From: Streptomyces sp. B1I3
GTDB taxonomy: Bacteria > Actinomycetota > Actinomycetes > Streptomycetales > Streptomycetaceae
Direction of reading: 5' to 3'
Length of the DNA: 64,000 nucleotides
Assembly (NCBI RefSeq): GCF_030816615.1
Contig: NZ_JAUSYD010000001.1
Coordinates: forward strand, 2,108,001 to 2,172,000
In this document: positions 1 through 9,284 of the stretch, one piece after another
Position numbering within the stretch: position 1 is the stretch's first letter
How the letters are laid out: each line of letters starts with the position of its first letter
Program-made: the position numbers and the translations under genes
The notes under the pieces: model-generated
Databases searched by the model: none
Told to the model about the DNA's origin: nothing
Seen by the model: only the letters and a program-made list of their open reading frames with translations

Positions 1-1
1 G

Positions 2-1195
2 ACCCTCGCCTCGGGACCCGCCGCCGCCCGCGACGCCGCGCCCGACGGCGACGCCCCGCTCGGCAGCGTCGGCTGGCGGGTGGACCTGTCCGCGCCGACC
101 GCCGACGAGACCAACGTGAGCCACGCCGACGGCACGCTGCGCCTCCGCGACCGCACACTGCGGCCCGCGTCCGCCCGCACCACCCGGGGGCAGGGCACGG
201 TCCTGGTGCCCGAGCGCGTACTCGACCGCGCGGTGGACCGGATCACCCCCGAACTCGACGCCACCCTTCCGGCCGGATCCGAGGTCGCCGTCGACGTACG
301 CGGACGGGACGGGCTGGGCGCCTGGACCGAATGGCGTGAAGCGAGCACCGACACACCGGCTCTGCTCCCCCGGGCCGTCACCCGGGTGCAGACCCGGGTC
401 ACCCTGATATCCGCCCCGGACGGCGCCGCACCGGTCGTGCGCGACCTGCATCTGAGTGCCGAACTCGACGACGGGGCACCGCGGGCCGTCGCGGCCGCCG
501 CCTACACGGCCACCGTCTACGCCACCCGCGAGGGCCTGGTCGGCGGAACCACCGCGAACGGGCACGTGATCGTGACCAATGATCACTTCGTGGCGCTCCC
601 GTCCCGTCGCGGCCTCTCCCCGAAGGGCAGCGCCCAGTACTCGGTCCGCGTGTGCGGTCCGGTGCGCTGCGAGACCGCCCCGGTGTGGGACGTCGGCCCG
701 TGGAACACCCACGACGACCACTGGAATCCGTCCTCCGTCCGCGAGACCTTCAAGGACCTGCCGCAGGGCAAGCCGGAATCGCAGGCCGCCTATCAGGACG
801 GTTACAACGGCGGGCTGGACGAATTCGGTCGCCGGGTGCTCAACCCGGCCGGCATAGACCTCGCCGACGGCACCTTCTACAACGTCGGCCTGAACAACAA
901 CGGGTACGTCACCGTCACTTACCTGTGGACCGGCGCGGGCGCGGCGACCACGTCCTTCCCGACCTGGGGCACCGACGTCAACGTCCGCCAGCAGCCGACC
1001 AGCACGTCCACCCGGGTCGCACAGCTCCCGGATCCCACGACGGTGCGCGTGCAGTGCCAGGTGCACGGCCAGCTCGTCCAGGCCGACGGCCACAGCAACG
1101 ACGCCTGGTCCTACCTGCCGGACTACGGCGGCTACGTCTCCAACATCTTCATCGACGTCGCCGACAGCTGGCTTCCGGGCGTCCCGACCTGCTGA
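2..1195 (+). CDS. Secreted protein with C-terminal SH3-like domain (5' end cut by window edge)
   Basis: The reading frame is open to the left edge, so the true start and signal peptide lie outside the window. The first visible residues (Ala/Pro-rich, TLASGPAAARDAA) look like the region after a signal peptide. A beta-rich N-terminal part has the pattern of galactose-binding-like domains in Streptomyces exported enzymes (EVAVDVRGR, then GAWTEW). The middle (ATVYATREGLVGGTT, then YNVGLNNNGYVTVTYLW) has the feel of a double-psi barrel or cell-wall-associated domain. The C-terminus (DVNVRQQPTSTSTRVAQLP) is a bacterial SH3-type repeat with two cysteines. No catalytic triad was recognised. It converges on the next gene with a 46-bp gap. 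Confidence 0.75.
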   Translation, partial: TLASGPAAARDAAPDGDAPLGSVGWRVDLSAPTADETNVSHADGTLRLRDRTLRPASARTTRGQGTVLVPERVLDRAVDRITPELDATLPAGSEVAVDVRGRDGLGAWTEWREASTDTPALLPRAVTRVQTRVTLISAPDGAAPVVRDLHLSAELDDGAPRAVAAAAYTATVYATREGLVGGTTANGHVIVTNDHFVALPSRRGLSPKGSAQYSVRVCGPVRCETAPVWDVGPWNTHDDHWNPSSVRETFKDLPQGKPESQAAYQDGYNGGLDEFGRRVLNPAGIDLADGTFYNVGLNNNGYVTVTYLWTGAGAATTSFPTWGTDVNVRQQPTSTSTRVAQLPDPTTVRVQCQVHGQLVQADGHSNDAWSYLPDYGGYVSNIFIDVADSWLPGVPTC

Positions 1196-1241
1196 TGCCG
1201 GACGGACGGACGGCGAGCACGTCGCCCGCCGTCCGTCGCCG

Positions 1242-1997
1242 TCACCGACTCCCGTAGTCCTCGACCAGTTCGCCGATCAAGGCGAGGAGCGCGTCCGCCC
1301 GGTGCCGGTCCTCACGCTGGTCGCGCAGCCTGCGGTCAAGCTGCCGCAGACCGGACACGGCGGCCGGATCACGGCGCCGCACCGCTTCCAGCCGCGGCGT
1401 GGTGACGAGGTCCATGCACGCGGTGAACAGGACCCGGGTCGACAGGGCGGGAGGAGCCGGGTCGGGGGCGGCGAACCCGGTGGTCAGGTACCGGACCGGG
1501 TCGGTCAGGCTCCACCCGACGACGGCACCGTCCTGAACGAGCAGTGCCACGTCCGGGGCGATACCGACGCGAGCCTCCAGCGGCTCGTCCAAGACATCGA
1601 GGTCACGAAGACAGGTCAATACGGCATCCTCCGGGGCACGGCAGAGCTCGGTGGTCACCTCCAAGCGGAAGTCGCGGACCTCTGCGGCGCGAAGACCTCC
1701 CGGGTGGACGGCGGGGGCCGCGGACAGGTGGGCGCAGTCCTCGGGGTCGGCGGCCTCACCGGCGACCTGGAACTCGGCGCCGACCAACTCCCGGTCTTCT
1801 CGATCGAACCGGAGTTCGTCAGGTGTGTCCCACAGCCACGGCCCACTGCCGAAGGTGTCCAGAAGGAACGCGCCGCGTTCCTCCACGTTCGAATACTCCG
1901 CCACGCGTACGAGGAAGTCCCGGAAGTCGAAACGCGGGGTGAGGCGCAGCGGCTCACCCGTCATCAACACGGTCCAGTCGCCAACGGTGATTCTCAT
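1242..1997 (-). CDS. Unrecognised 251-aa cytoplasmic protein
   Basis: I chose the ATG at 1997 because an AGGAGG Shine-Dalgarno lies just upstream; the frame runs further upstream but that part has no coding character. The protein is acidic, with no signal peptide or membrane segment. The N-terminal half contains MRITVGDWTVLMTG and a Trp/Asp-rich stretch (GPWLWDTPDELRFDRED). The C-terminal 40 residues are Arg/Asp-rich and probably helical. I do not recognise the family. The size and acidity would suit an immunity or accessory protein, but that is a guess. It borders the gene-poor pocket that holds a transposase remnant. Confidence 0.7.
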   Translation of the reverse strand: MRITVGDWTVLMTGEPLRLTPRFDFRDFLVRVAEYSNVEERGAFLLDTFGSGPWLWDTPDELRFDREDRELVGAEFQVAGEAADPEDCAHLSAAPAVHPGGLRAAEVRDFRLEVTTELCRAPEDAVLTCLRDLDVLDEPLEARVGIAPDVALLVQDGAVVGWSLTDPVRYLTTGFAAPDPAPPALSTRVLFTACMDLVTTPRLEAVRRRDPAAVSGLRQLDRRLRDQREDRHRADALLALIGELVEDYGSR

Positions 1998-2375
1998 GGG
2001 GGAGGCCTCCTCATCCGACCTGCTCCGCGGGGGCCATGTAGCCGTTCTCGGCTGGAACCCTGCCCTCCACCACGTCGATGTGCGTAATCGGCGCACCCGG
2101 GTCGGTGGGCAATCCGCCTGGAACGGCTGTGCAACTGTGCGCCGCTGGCCAGGCGCGCCACGACGCCGAACTATTCTGGGCGCGTCGGACCGCGGCCTGT
2201 GCGGGATGTACCCGTAGGCGATGTAACGGGTGAGGTGGTTGCCCTGCCTGCCACTGCCTTCCGGGGTCAGTCGGCCGACGACACCCCGGAGCGGCGCAGT
2301 CGCGCCCTGGACGCGTATCTCCGTCACACCTGGCATACCCGCCCCTCGGCCGTCGCGGAGGCGGAGCGCTGCACG

Positions 2376-2650
2376 GTGAAGTCCATTGCGGAACTGCCCT
2401 GCAGCCGTGCTGAGTTCCACTTCTCTCTGACCAGGGCGTGCGGACGCGAGGTCAAGCTCGCGGACGTGGCGTTGTGCGCGGATGGTCCGGTCCGGTCGCT
2501 GGAGGAGCTGCCGCCGGTGCACGAACACCATCACCGGCACGGCGGGCTCTACGCCGCCCTGGCCGCGGCGCCGCGGGTAGCGGACGGCTTGCGTCCGCTC
2601 ATACCGTCGGCCCCGGTTCGGCGGGGGCACGACCGGACGCTGCGGGTTCG
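2376..2650 (+). pseudogene. 5' remnant of an IS701-like transposase
   Basis: The + frame encodes a block typical of the N-terminus of a common Streptomyces transposase family: RAEFHFSLTRACG, then ALCADGPVRSLEELP, then HRHGGLYAALAA, then a degenerate version of the LPRAADGRLVLAVDVS region. After about residue 85 similarity stops and the frame runs antisense into the next gene, so the catalytic core is missing. No inverted repeats were found. The recognition rests on recalled family patterns, not on a search. Confidence 0.5.
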
Positions 2651-2687
2651 GGTTCAAAGCGGCGTGAGGCTCGGACTCCGAAGCGTC

Positions 2688-3992
2688 TCAGCCGCTGGCG
2701 GGGCCGGTCCAGTCCGTGGGGACGTGGCCGAGGCGGACCCGCTGCGGGTGGTCCCCGACAGGGATCGAGACGACCTTCCTGCCGGTGGCGAAGTCGATCG
2801 CCGTCACCTGGTCGGCGCCGCTCTCGGACACCACGCAGTGCTTGCCGTCTCCGCTGACTGTGGCCCAGTAGGGCTTGGAGGCGGCGACGAGTGGGCCCTC
2901 CTGCAGCGTCTCGCGGTTCACGACGGTGACATAGTCGTCCATGGTCCCGGCGATGCAGAGCTTGTCCCCCCGAGGGCTCATGGACATGCCGTGATGACGG
3001 GAGTCGTTGACGTAGGTGGTGCGTTCGTCGCTGGTGTCCGGGTTCTTCGGCAGCGTCTTCACCCGGGTGATCCTGTCGTTGTGCACGTCGTACTCGACGA
3101 AACCGTTGAAGAAGGAGACCTGGAAGTACATCTTCGACTCGTCGGGCGTGAAGGCGACGGGCCGCAGCGCGTCGGACAGGTCCTTGCGGCCGAAGGCGTC
3201 GAGCCGCTCGCGCATGTCGATGATTTTCTTGACCTCGAAGGTCTTCGCGTCGGCGACGGTGATGCGGCGGTCTCCCTTGGTGAAGTCCTGCCAGGGCGCG
3301 TCCATGTCGGTGTTGACCTCGCCGATGGCCATGTTCCAGAGGTACTTGCCGCCGTCGGTGTACACGTTCTCGTGCGGTTTGTCGCCCGTCTTGAACGTGC
3401 CCGCCTCCTTGCCCGTCACCATGTCGAGTACGTGCACGGTGTTGGAGGTGGACGAGGAGACGGCGACCTGGGTGCCATCGGGTGAGACCGCCATATGGTC
3501 GGAGCGGAAGCCGGACACCGGGAAGCGCCAGTTGATCTTCCCGCTCTCCACATCGATGGAGACCACGTCGGCGAAGCTCGGCCGGGAGGCGACGACGGAC
3601 TTGCCGTCCTTCGTGGTGTACATGTCGTCGACGTACTGGTCGTGGCCCTCGCCCGGGCCCGTCCGGATACCGAGGAAGAAGGCGAGCCTGACGGGGTTGA
3701 GGTAGATCTCCCACAGGCGCTCCTTCTTGTCGGGGATCATGTCGATGCGGCCGATCCTGGCGTAGTCGCCACGGGAGTTGATGACGTCGGCGGTGCCCTC
3801 CCAGTTGTTGCCCACGAAGAACACCTCCTTGAGCTCCTCCGAGCCGGTTTCCCGTTCCTGTTGCGGGATCTCGCTCGCGCCGGCCGAGCCAGGGCTGGCG
3901 GGCAGCACGCCCACGGCCAGCCCCACGGCGACAAGGACGGCCACGCCGAAGGGGCGTCGACGGCGAGGACAACGGACAGCGGAACGCGTCAT
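2688..3992 (-). CDS. Secreted YncE/YVTN-like beta-propeller protein
   Basis: 434 aa, ATG start with a GGAG Shine-Dalgarno about 7 nt upstream. Residues 1-40 are a Sec signal peptide: an Arg-rich N-region, a Val/Leu/Ala core and a cleavage region near GSAGASE. The mature part has repeated beta-propeller blades of the form (A/M)VSPDGTQVAVSSS..NTVHVLD, VAFTPDESKMYFQV and MSMSPRGDKLCIAG, each about 40-50 residues. It lacks a lipobox. The family includes exported proteins and quinoprotein-like beta chains; substrate or partner cannot be read from the sequence. It stands alone in the gene-poor pocket. Confidence 0.8.
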   Translation of the reverse strand: MTRSAVRCPRRRRPFGVAVLVAVGLAVGVLPASPGSAGASEIPQQERETGSEELKEVFFVGNNWEGTADVINSRGDYARIGRIDMIPDKKERLWEIYLNPVRLAFFLGIRTGPGEGHDQYVDDMYTTKDGKSVVASRPSFADVVSIDVESGKINWRFPVSGFRSDHMAVSPDGTQVAVSSSTSNTVHVLDMVTGKEAGTFKTGDKPHENVYTDGGKYLWNMAIGEVNTDMDAPWQDFTKGDRRITVADAKTFEVKKIIDMRERLDAFGRKDLSDALRPVAFTPDESKMYFQVSFFNGFVEYDVHNDRITRVKTLPKNPDTSDERTTYVNDSRHHGMSMSPRGDKLCIAGTMDDYVTVVNRETLQEGPLVAASKPYWATVSGDGKHCVVSESGADQVTAIDFATGRKVVSIPVGDHPQRVRLGHVPTDWTGPASG

Positions 3993-4047
3993 GATGAACT
4001 CCAGAGGCAGGGGTGGGCGGCGCGGCCGTCAGACAGGCCCGCATCTG

Positions 4048-4600
4048 TTACTGGAGGTAACGTAGCCAGAAGAGGAAAACTTGAACAGAGTCCCATCGAG
4101 ATTCCTCGCCGGGTGCGGTCGGGCCTTCCAGACGGGGCACCACCAAGGGTGCACCTGAGCCCACTTGCGCGCGACAGACGGCGTCGGTGACATTGCGGGC
4201 CGTCGTCTCGTCCACCTGCGCCGCAGCCGGCCCGGCCGGCACCACCCCGTGCTCGCATCAGCCGAAGCCCCGCGCCCGCGCTTGGCCCCACTCGGATCGC
4301 CAGGGCTGGTCGGGTGCCTCTCCGGCAACGCCCCGCTCCACGGAGCGGCATCGACGTCGGAGTGGTTCTGCGGGTGTGCAGGCCACGGTGATGCGCCGAT
4401 GTCCGGCCGTGCCCTGAGCATGCATCGGCGGCCCGTTCGGACAGCTGAGCACCGCGGGGCAGGCCGGGGCGGTGAGGGTCGTGGTCATCGCCAGGCGCGG
4501 GGGTTCGGCCGGGCCTTCCTCTGCCGTCGTCGCGACCTTTTCGGCCAGGTCCACGCCGGGGCCGCCATACCGCCTGAGGCCTGGGCGGCTGACAGGTGAG
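4048..4600 (-). pseudogene. Probable degraded ORF, two frames, identity unknown
   Basis: Two overlapping minus-strand frames show high third-position GC for part of their length: one around 4300-4560 (GVDLAEKVATTAEEG, then MTTTLTAPACPAVL) and one at 4048-4245 (QVDETTARNVTDAVC, then VPRLEGPTAPGEE) that ends in an AT-rich tail. Neither has a good start with a Shine-Dalgarno and each breaks off abruptly, as a frameshifted gene would. No family was recognised. The remaining sequence of the 3993-4609 gap holds nothing else I can support. Confidence 0.25.
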
Positions 4601-4609
4601 TCATCGTTG

Positions 4610-5002
4610 TCAGGAGACGGGGAACCATGCCGACAGGCGCTTGGCGATGACCGGTACATCCATGTTGTCCTGCGCGACTTCCTCGACGAACGGGCCGGCA
4701 GTGGAGGCAGGTGGCGGGACGGTACTGGCGCTGACACCGTTGAGCCGCAGGAAGACGCGCATGGCGAGCCAGGCGGTGCGCTTGTTGCCGTCGATCAGGG
4801 CGTGATTTCGGGCAACGGAGTGCAGCAGTGCCGCCGCCTTCTCGTGCAGCGTGGGATACAGCTCGGCTCCGAACACGTTGGTCCGGGGCCGTTCGATCGC
4901 TGACACCAAAAGTCCCATGTCACGCACGCTGTGGTCGGTACCGTTGACCGTGCGAGCGATGGCAAGGATCTCGTCGATCTGGATGTAGCGCACTTCGGTC
5001 AC
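4610..5002 (-). CDS. doc: Doc/Fic-domain toxin
   Basis: 130 aa, the usual length of Doc toxins. The Fic motif is intact at about residues 67-76 (HALIDGNKRT), with catalytic His67 and the GNKR anion-binding loop. The first 60 residues (YIQIDEILAIA, then RPRTNVFGAELYP) match the Doc N-terminal helices and flap. Doc enzymes are known to phosphorylate EF-Tu and arrest translation. The start overlaps the antitoxin stop by 4 nt (ATGA), so the two are translationally coupled. No inhibitory Ser/Thr-x-x-x-Glu motif was seen, as expected for Doc, which depends on a separate antitoxin. Confidence 0.9.
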   Translation of the reverse strand: MTEVRYIQIDEILAIARTVNGTDHSVRDMGLLVSAIERPRTNVFGAELYPTLHEKAAALLHSVARNHALIDGNKRTAWLAMRVFLRLNGVSASTVPPPASTAGPFVEEVAQDNMDVPVIAKRLSAWFPVS

Positions 5003-5193
5003 TTCAGGTAGTCCAGGATCTCCGCATCGCTGTCCATGAGCTCGGCCAGGACATCGTCGACCTTCAGCTCGGCCCGGTCCTGGGCGTCTCGGATGGCCTC
5101 GACAGCGAGTTCCTGCTTGCTTCGGCCCTCTCGACGAGCACGCTCAGTGAGCTTCGCATCAAGATCGTCGGGGAGTCGGAGTGTCATCGCCAT
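4999..5193 (-). CDS. Ribbon-helix-helix antitoxin of the Doc module
   Basis: 64 aa from the ATG at 5193. Residues 3-37 (MTLRLPDDLDAKLTERARRE, then GRSKQELAVEAI) are a ribbon-helix-helix DNA-binding fold of the CopG/Arc class. The acidic C-terminus (VDDVLAELMDSDAEILDYLK) is the expected toxin-binding tail. It is the first gene of a two-gene operon and overlaps doc by 4 nt. A perfect GATACC-N5-GGTATC palindrome lies directly upstream, so autorepression is likely. Classical Doc partners with Phd (a different fold), so this pairing is a variant of the textbook system. Confidence 0.85.
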   Translation of the reverse strand: MAMTLRLPDDLDAKLTERARREGRSKQELAVEAIRDAQDRAELKVDDVLAELMDSDAEILDYLK

Positions 5194-5218
5194 ACAGCGA
5201 TGATACCTGACTGGTATC
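5194..5218 (-). promoter_or_regulatory. Antitoxin promoter with palindromic operator
   Basis: GATACC (5202-5207) and GGTATC (5213-5218) form a perfect inverted repeat with a 5-nt spacer. On the minus strand a TATCAT hexamer overlaps the palindrome and ends 6 nt before the ATG, which is the geometry of a leaderless transcript; no Shine-Dalgarno is present. Repressor binding here would block the -10 region. The rest of 5219-5601 holds no gene I can support. Confidence 0.55.
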
Positions 5219-5601
5219 TGGGTGGCGAGGTGGTACCAGCCACTCAAGACCTCGGATCGCGGCGCCACGTTCTGCCGCTTGGACTGGCGCACGCTGGGCT
5301 CAAGAGAGCCGGGGACCGGGATGGCGGCTCGCGCCGCCTCCAGGAGAAGTTCCTCGCCCTCCATGCCGATAGTCCGGTCCGCACGGCCCCAGCCGGGGAG
5401 GTCCGGGAGGTTGGGACTCTCGCTTCGAGCGTCATCCGAGCGTCAAGAATTTCCGAACGAGGCCCTGAAGGCGTCGCCGATACGAGCGCCTCCCCATACA
5501 TTCGCAGGTCAGGCCCGCCTTCAAGGGGCGATCTGTCCGCTCGACCCGCTGCACGGAGGAAAACAGGTCGAGCGACCCACCCGGACCGTTCAACCCGCAG
5601 G

Positions 5602-6960
5602 TCAGGCGCCCTTGTCAGCAGGCTCCAGAATCGCTACGCACTCAACATGCGACGTCATCGGGAACAGGTCGAACGCCCGCAGCGTCCGCACCTTGTATCC
5701 CCCGTCCCGGAAGTACGCCAGGTCCCGCGCCAGCGCCGCCGGGTCACACGCGACGTACGCGATGCGGCGGGCGCCCAGCGAGGCCAGGTGCTTGACCGTT
5801 GCCTTGCCCGCGCCCGCGCGAGGCGGGTCGAGGACGATCAGGTCACACTCGGTGATGCCGGTGCGCGGCAGGACCTGGTCGACCTTGCCGTGTTCGATGC
5901 GGACCCGCTCCAGGTCCTTCAGGTTGTGACGGGCGTCCTCGACCGCGCGCTTGCCGGACTCGATGCCCAGCACCGCGCCCTTCTCCCCGATGCGCTGGCC
6001 GATGGCGCCGGCGAACAGGCCCACGCCGCAGTAGAGGTCGAGCGCCATGTCGTTCTTGCGGGGCAGCAGACCCTGCATGACCGCACGGACCAGGGTGTCG
6101 GCCGCCTGCGGGTGGATCTGCCAGAAGCCGCCGGAGCCGACGCGGTACGTCCGGTCGTCGGCCCGCTCGCGGACGAAGGCGCGGCCGTGGACGCGGTGGA
6201 CGCCGCCGTCCTTCTCCTCGACGCGGAGCACGGAGACCGGCTTGTCCAGCTCGACGAGCGGGAGCCGGCCGCCCTCGCGCGGGGTCAGGATGACCTGGCG
6301 GTCGTTGGAGCCGGTGGCGGAGATGGCCTCGACCGTGGCCATCTGCGGCCAGTCCTGCTTCTCGATGCCGAGCTCGGACACGCCGGGGGCGGCGATCATG
6401 CAGTGGTCGATCGGCTGGACCTCGTGCGAGCGGTGCTTGCGCAGTCCGGCCAGGCCGTTCTCGTCGATCGCGTACTGGACGCGCGTGCGCCAGGCGGGGA
6501 CCTGCCCCGGCGGGAGCTTGTCGCCCTCGGCCGGCATGACCGTGCCGTCCCAGCCGGCCTCCTCGGGCGTCAGGCCCGCGAGGCGCTGGAGCTGTTCGGC
6601 GATCACTTCGCCCTTGAGGCGGCGCTGGGCTCCGGGCTTGGCGTGCTGCCAGTCGCAGCCACCGCACTTGCCGGGGCCCGCGTACGGACAAGGGGCCTCG
6701 ACGCGGTCCTTGGACGCCTCGATGACCGTGACCGCGTCGGCGCGCAGGAAACGTGAGTCGCTCGCGCCCTCCGTGACCCGGGCGACGATCTTCTCGCCGG
6801 GCAGGGTGTGCCGGACGAAGAGCACCTGACCCTCGTCGGTGCGGGCGATGCAGTGGCCGCCGTGCGCGACGGGGCCGACCTCGACCTCGTACTCCCGTCC
6901 GACGAGCGACTCCCCGCTCTGCTGCTCCCCGGTCTGCGACGAGGTGGATTCGTTCTGCAT
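5602..6960 (-). CDS. TRAM-domain RNA (uracil-5-)-methyltransferase, RumA/TrmA family
   Basis: 452 aa. An N-terminal TRAM domain (about 20-85) is followed by a cysteine cluster, CPYAGPGKCGGCDW, typical of the [4Fe-4S] site of RumA. The SAM-binding motif is LDLYCGVGLFAGAIG; further motifs are LDPPRAGAG and YVACDPAALARDL, in which the Cys is the catalytic nucleophile attacking uracil C6. The family makes 5-methyluridine in 23S rRNA or tRNA; which substrate applies cannot be read here. It lies 113 bp downstream of the APC permease on the same strand and may be cotranscribed. Confidence 0.92.
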   Translation of the reverse strand: MQNESTSSQTGEQQSGESLVGREYEVEVGPVAHGGHCIARTDEGQVLFVRHTLPGEKIVARVTEGASDSRFLRADAVTVIEASKDRVEAPCPYAGPGKCGGCDWQHAKPGAQRRLKGEVIAEQLQRLAGLTPEEAGWDGTVMPAEGDKLPPGQVPAWRTRVQYAIDENGLAGLRKHRSHEVQPIDHCMIAAPGVSELGIEKQDWPQMATVEAISATGSNDRQVILTPREGGRLPLVELDKPVSVLRVEEKDGGVHRVHGRAFVRERADDRTYRVGSGGFWQIHPQAADTLVRAVMQGLLPRKNDMALDLYCGVGLFAGAIGQRIGEKGAVLGIESGKRAVEDARHNLKDLERVRIEHGKVDQVLPRTGITECDLIVLDPPRAGAGKATVKHLASLGARRIAYVACDPAALARDLAYFRDGGYKVRTLRAFDLFPMTSHVECVAILEPADKGA

Positions 6961-7073
6961 GAGGGGGTGGCTCCAGAGATCAAGGGGAACGGCGAACGGA
7001 AAAGCGGCCGGACAACAACCTACGAGTCTACGTGGGTGCCGGCCGACCGCTTACCACGAGCGGAGGCGCCGCG

Positions 7074-9125
7074 TCAGCTCTTGGTGCCCGTTTCCTTGTG
7101 GTGCCGCCGTTCGACGGGCCCGCGGCGGACCGATCCGGGTGCGATCCAGTCCGCACGCCTGCGCGCCCGCTGCTTCGCGACCTCGGAGGACTCCAGCTGG
7201 TACGGCACCGAGGTCACCATCACACCCGGCGTGAACAGCAGCCGTCCCTTGAGCCGCAGGGCGCTCTGGTTGTGCAGCAGGTGCTCGTACCAGTGGCCGA
7301 CCACGTACTCGGGGATGTAGACGCTGATCACATCGCGCGGGCGGTCCTTGCGCAAACTCTTGACGTACTCGATGACGGGCCGGGTCACCTCGCGGTAGGG
7401 CGAGTCGAGGATCTTCAGCGGGATGTCGATGCCGCGCCGCTCCCAGTCGTCCCTGAGCGCCTTGGTCTCGGCCGGGTCGACGCTGATGGACAGCGCCTCC
7501 AGGTGGTCCGAGCGCACCAGCTTGGCGTACGCGAGGGCGCGCAGGGTGGGCCGGTGGAGCTTGGAGACCAGGACGATCGAGTGGACGCGCGAGGGCCTGA
7601 TGGTGTCGTCCGACGGGATGTCGGACGCCGCGATCTCCTCGGCGACCCGGTCGTAGTGCTTGCGGATCGCGGTCATCGTGCCGAAGAAGATCACCATGCC
7701 GAGCAGAGCGACCCAGGCGCCGTGGGTGAACTTGGTCGCCAGCACGACGACCAGGACCAGGCCGGTGAAGAACGCGCCGAAGGTGTTGATCGCACGGGAG
7801 CGCATCATGTGCCGCCGCTGCGCCGGGTCACTCTCGGTGCTCAGGTGCCGGTTCCAGTGACGCACCATGCCGGTCTGGCTGAGCGTGAAGGAGACGAAGA
7901 CGCCGACGATGTAGAGCTGGATGAGCCGCGTCGAGTCCGCCCCGTAGATCCAGACGAGGAGCATCGCGGCACCGGCGAGCAGCACGATGCCGTTGGAGAA
8001 CGCCAGCCGGTCGCCGCGCGTGTGCAGCTGGCGCGGCAGGTAGCGGTCCTGGGCGAGGATCGAGCCGAGCAGCGGGAAGCCGTTGTACGCGGTGTTGGCT
8101 GCGAGGAAGAGCACGAGAGCGGTGGCCGCGGCCAGGAAGACGAAGAAGAACGTCCCGTCGCCGAAGACCGCCGCGGCGACCTGGGAGATGACCGGGTCCT
8201 GGGTGAAGCCCGCACCGACGGCGGCGCCGTTGTGGATGAGGTCCTTCGCCGGGTTCTCGGCCATCTTGACGTCGGTGGCCATGGCGAGGCCGATGATGCC
8301 GCAGAACATCGTGACGGCCAGCAGGCCCATCGCCGCGAGGGTCGTCGCGGCGTTCTTGCTCTTCGGCTTGCGGAAGGCGGGCACACCGTTGCTGATCGCC
8401 TCGACGCCGGTCAGCGCCGCACAGCCCGAGGAGAAGGCGCGCAGCAGCAGGAAGACGAGGGCGAAGCCGGCGATTCCCTGGTGCTCGGGCTTGATCTCGT
8501 AGTCCGACGTCGGCGCGTGCATGGTGTCGCCGAGGACGATGCCCCGGAACGCACCCCAGAGGATCATGACGAAGACCCCGGCCACGAAGAGGTACGTCGG
8601 GATGGCGAAGAGCTTCCCGGACTCCTTGACACCGCGCAGGTTCATCAGCGTCAGCAGGACGATCGCCCCGATGGCGCAGAACGTCTTGTGCTCGATGACG
8701 AAGGGGATCGCGGAGCCGAGGTTCTCGACGCCCGAGGAGATCGACACGGCGACGGTGAGGACGTAGTCGACCAGCAGGGCGCTCGCGACGGTCAGTCCCG
8801 CCTTGGGGCCGAGGTTGGTGTTGGCGACCTCGTAGTCGCCGCCACCACTGGGGTAGGCGCGCACGTTCTGCCGGTAGGAGGCGACGACCGTGAACATGAG
8901 GACCACGACGGCGACCGCGATCCACGGGCTGAAGTGGTAGGCCGACACGCCCGCGATGGAGAGCACGAGGAGGACTTCTCCCGGTGCGTACGCCACGGAG
9001 GACAGCGGGTCGGATGCGAAGACGGGGAGCGCGATGCGCTTCGGGAGAAGTGTTTCCCCCAGCTTGTCGCTGCGCAGCGCCCGGCCGATCAGGATCCGTT
9101 TGGGCACGTCGGTCAGTTTGGACAC
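7074..9125 (-). CDS. APC-family permease, KimA (YdaO)-like potassium importer
   Basis: 683 aa from the GTG at 9125, where the conserved sequence (SKLTDVPKRILIGR) begins. A TACGAT hexamer ends 7 nt before this GTG, suggesting a leaderless message; an in-frame ATG at 9224 with an AAGGA Shine-Dalgarno is an alternative. About 12 membrane segments fill residues 35-480 (LPVFASDPLSSVAYAPGE is the APC signature), followed by a soluble C-terminal domain of about 200 residues (HSIVLVSKLHRP). KimA proteins import K+ with protons and are controlled by c-di-AMP. The divergent trkA pair supports a potassium role; amino-acid transport is the alternative. Confidence 0.8.
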   Translation of the reverse strand: MSKLTDVPKRILIGRALRSDKLGETLLPKRIALPVFASDPLSSVAYAPGEVLLVLSIAGVSAYHFSPWIAVAVVVLMFTVVASYRQNVRAYPSGGGDYEVANTNLGPKAGLTVASALLVDYVLTVAVSISSGVENLGSAIPFVIEHKTFCAIGAIVLLTLMNLRGVKESGKLFAIPTYLFVAGVFVMILWGAFRGIVLGDTMHAPTSDYEIKPEHQGIAGFALVFLLLRAFSSGCAALTGVEAISNGVPAFRKPKSKNAATTLAAMGLLAVTMFCGIIGLAMATDVKMAENPAKDLIHNGAAVGAGFTQDPVISQVAAAVFGDGTFFFVFLAAATALVLFLAANTAYNGFPLLGSILAQDRYLPRQLHTRGDRLAFSNGIVLLAGAAMLLVWIYGADSTRLIQLYIVGVFVSFTLSQTGMVRHWNRHLSTESDPAQRRHMMRSRAINTFGAFFTGLVLVVVLATKFTHGAWVALLGMVIFFGTMTAIRKHYDRVAEEIAASDIPSDDTIRPSRVHSIVLVSKLHRPTLRALAYAKLVRSDHLEALSISVDPAETKALRDDWERRGIDIPLKILDSPYREVTRPVIEYVKSLRKDRPRDVISVYIPEYVVGHWYEHLLHNQSALRLKGRLLFTPGVMVTSVPYQLESSEVAKQRARRRADWIAPGSVRRGPVERRHHKETGTKS

Positions 9126-9284
9126 GGTGAGGATCGTAAACGCTGTCGAGACACGCCGCCGAGGCACCACCCCCTCGGCCCCCGGAAAACCTTCATAGTT
9201 ACCGCCCTCACCGGGAAAGTCCATGGAATCCTTAACGCAATCCTTGCGCGCGGGCAGGTGGGATCAGAGCGGTCCGGGCCGGAC

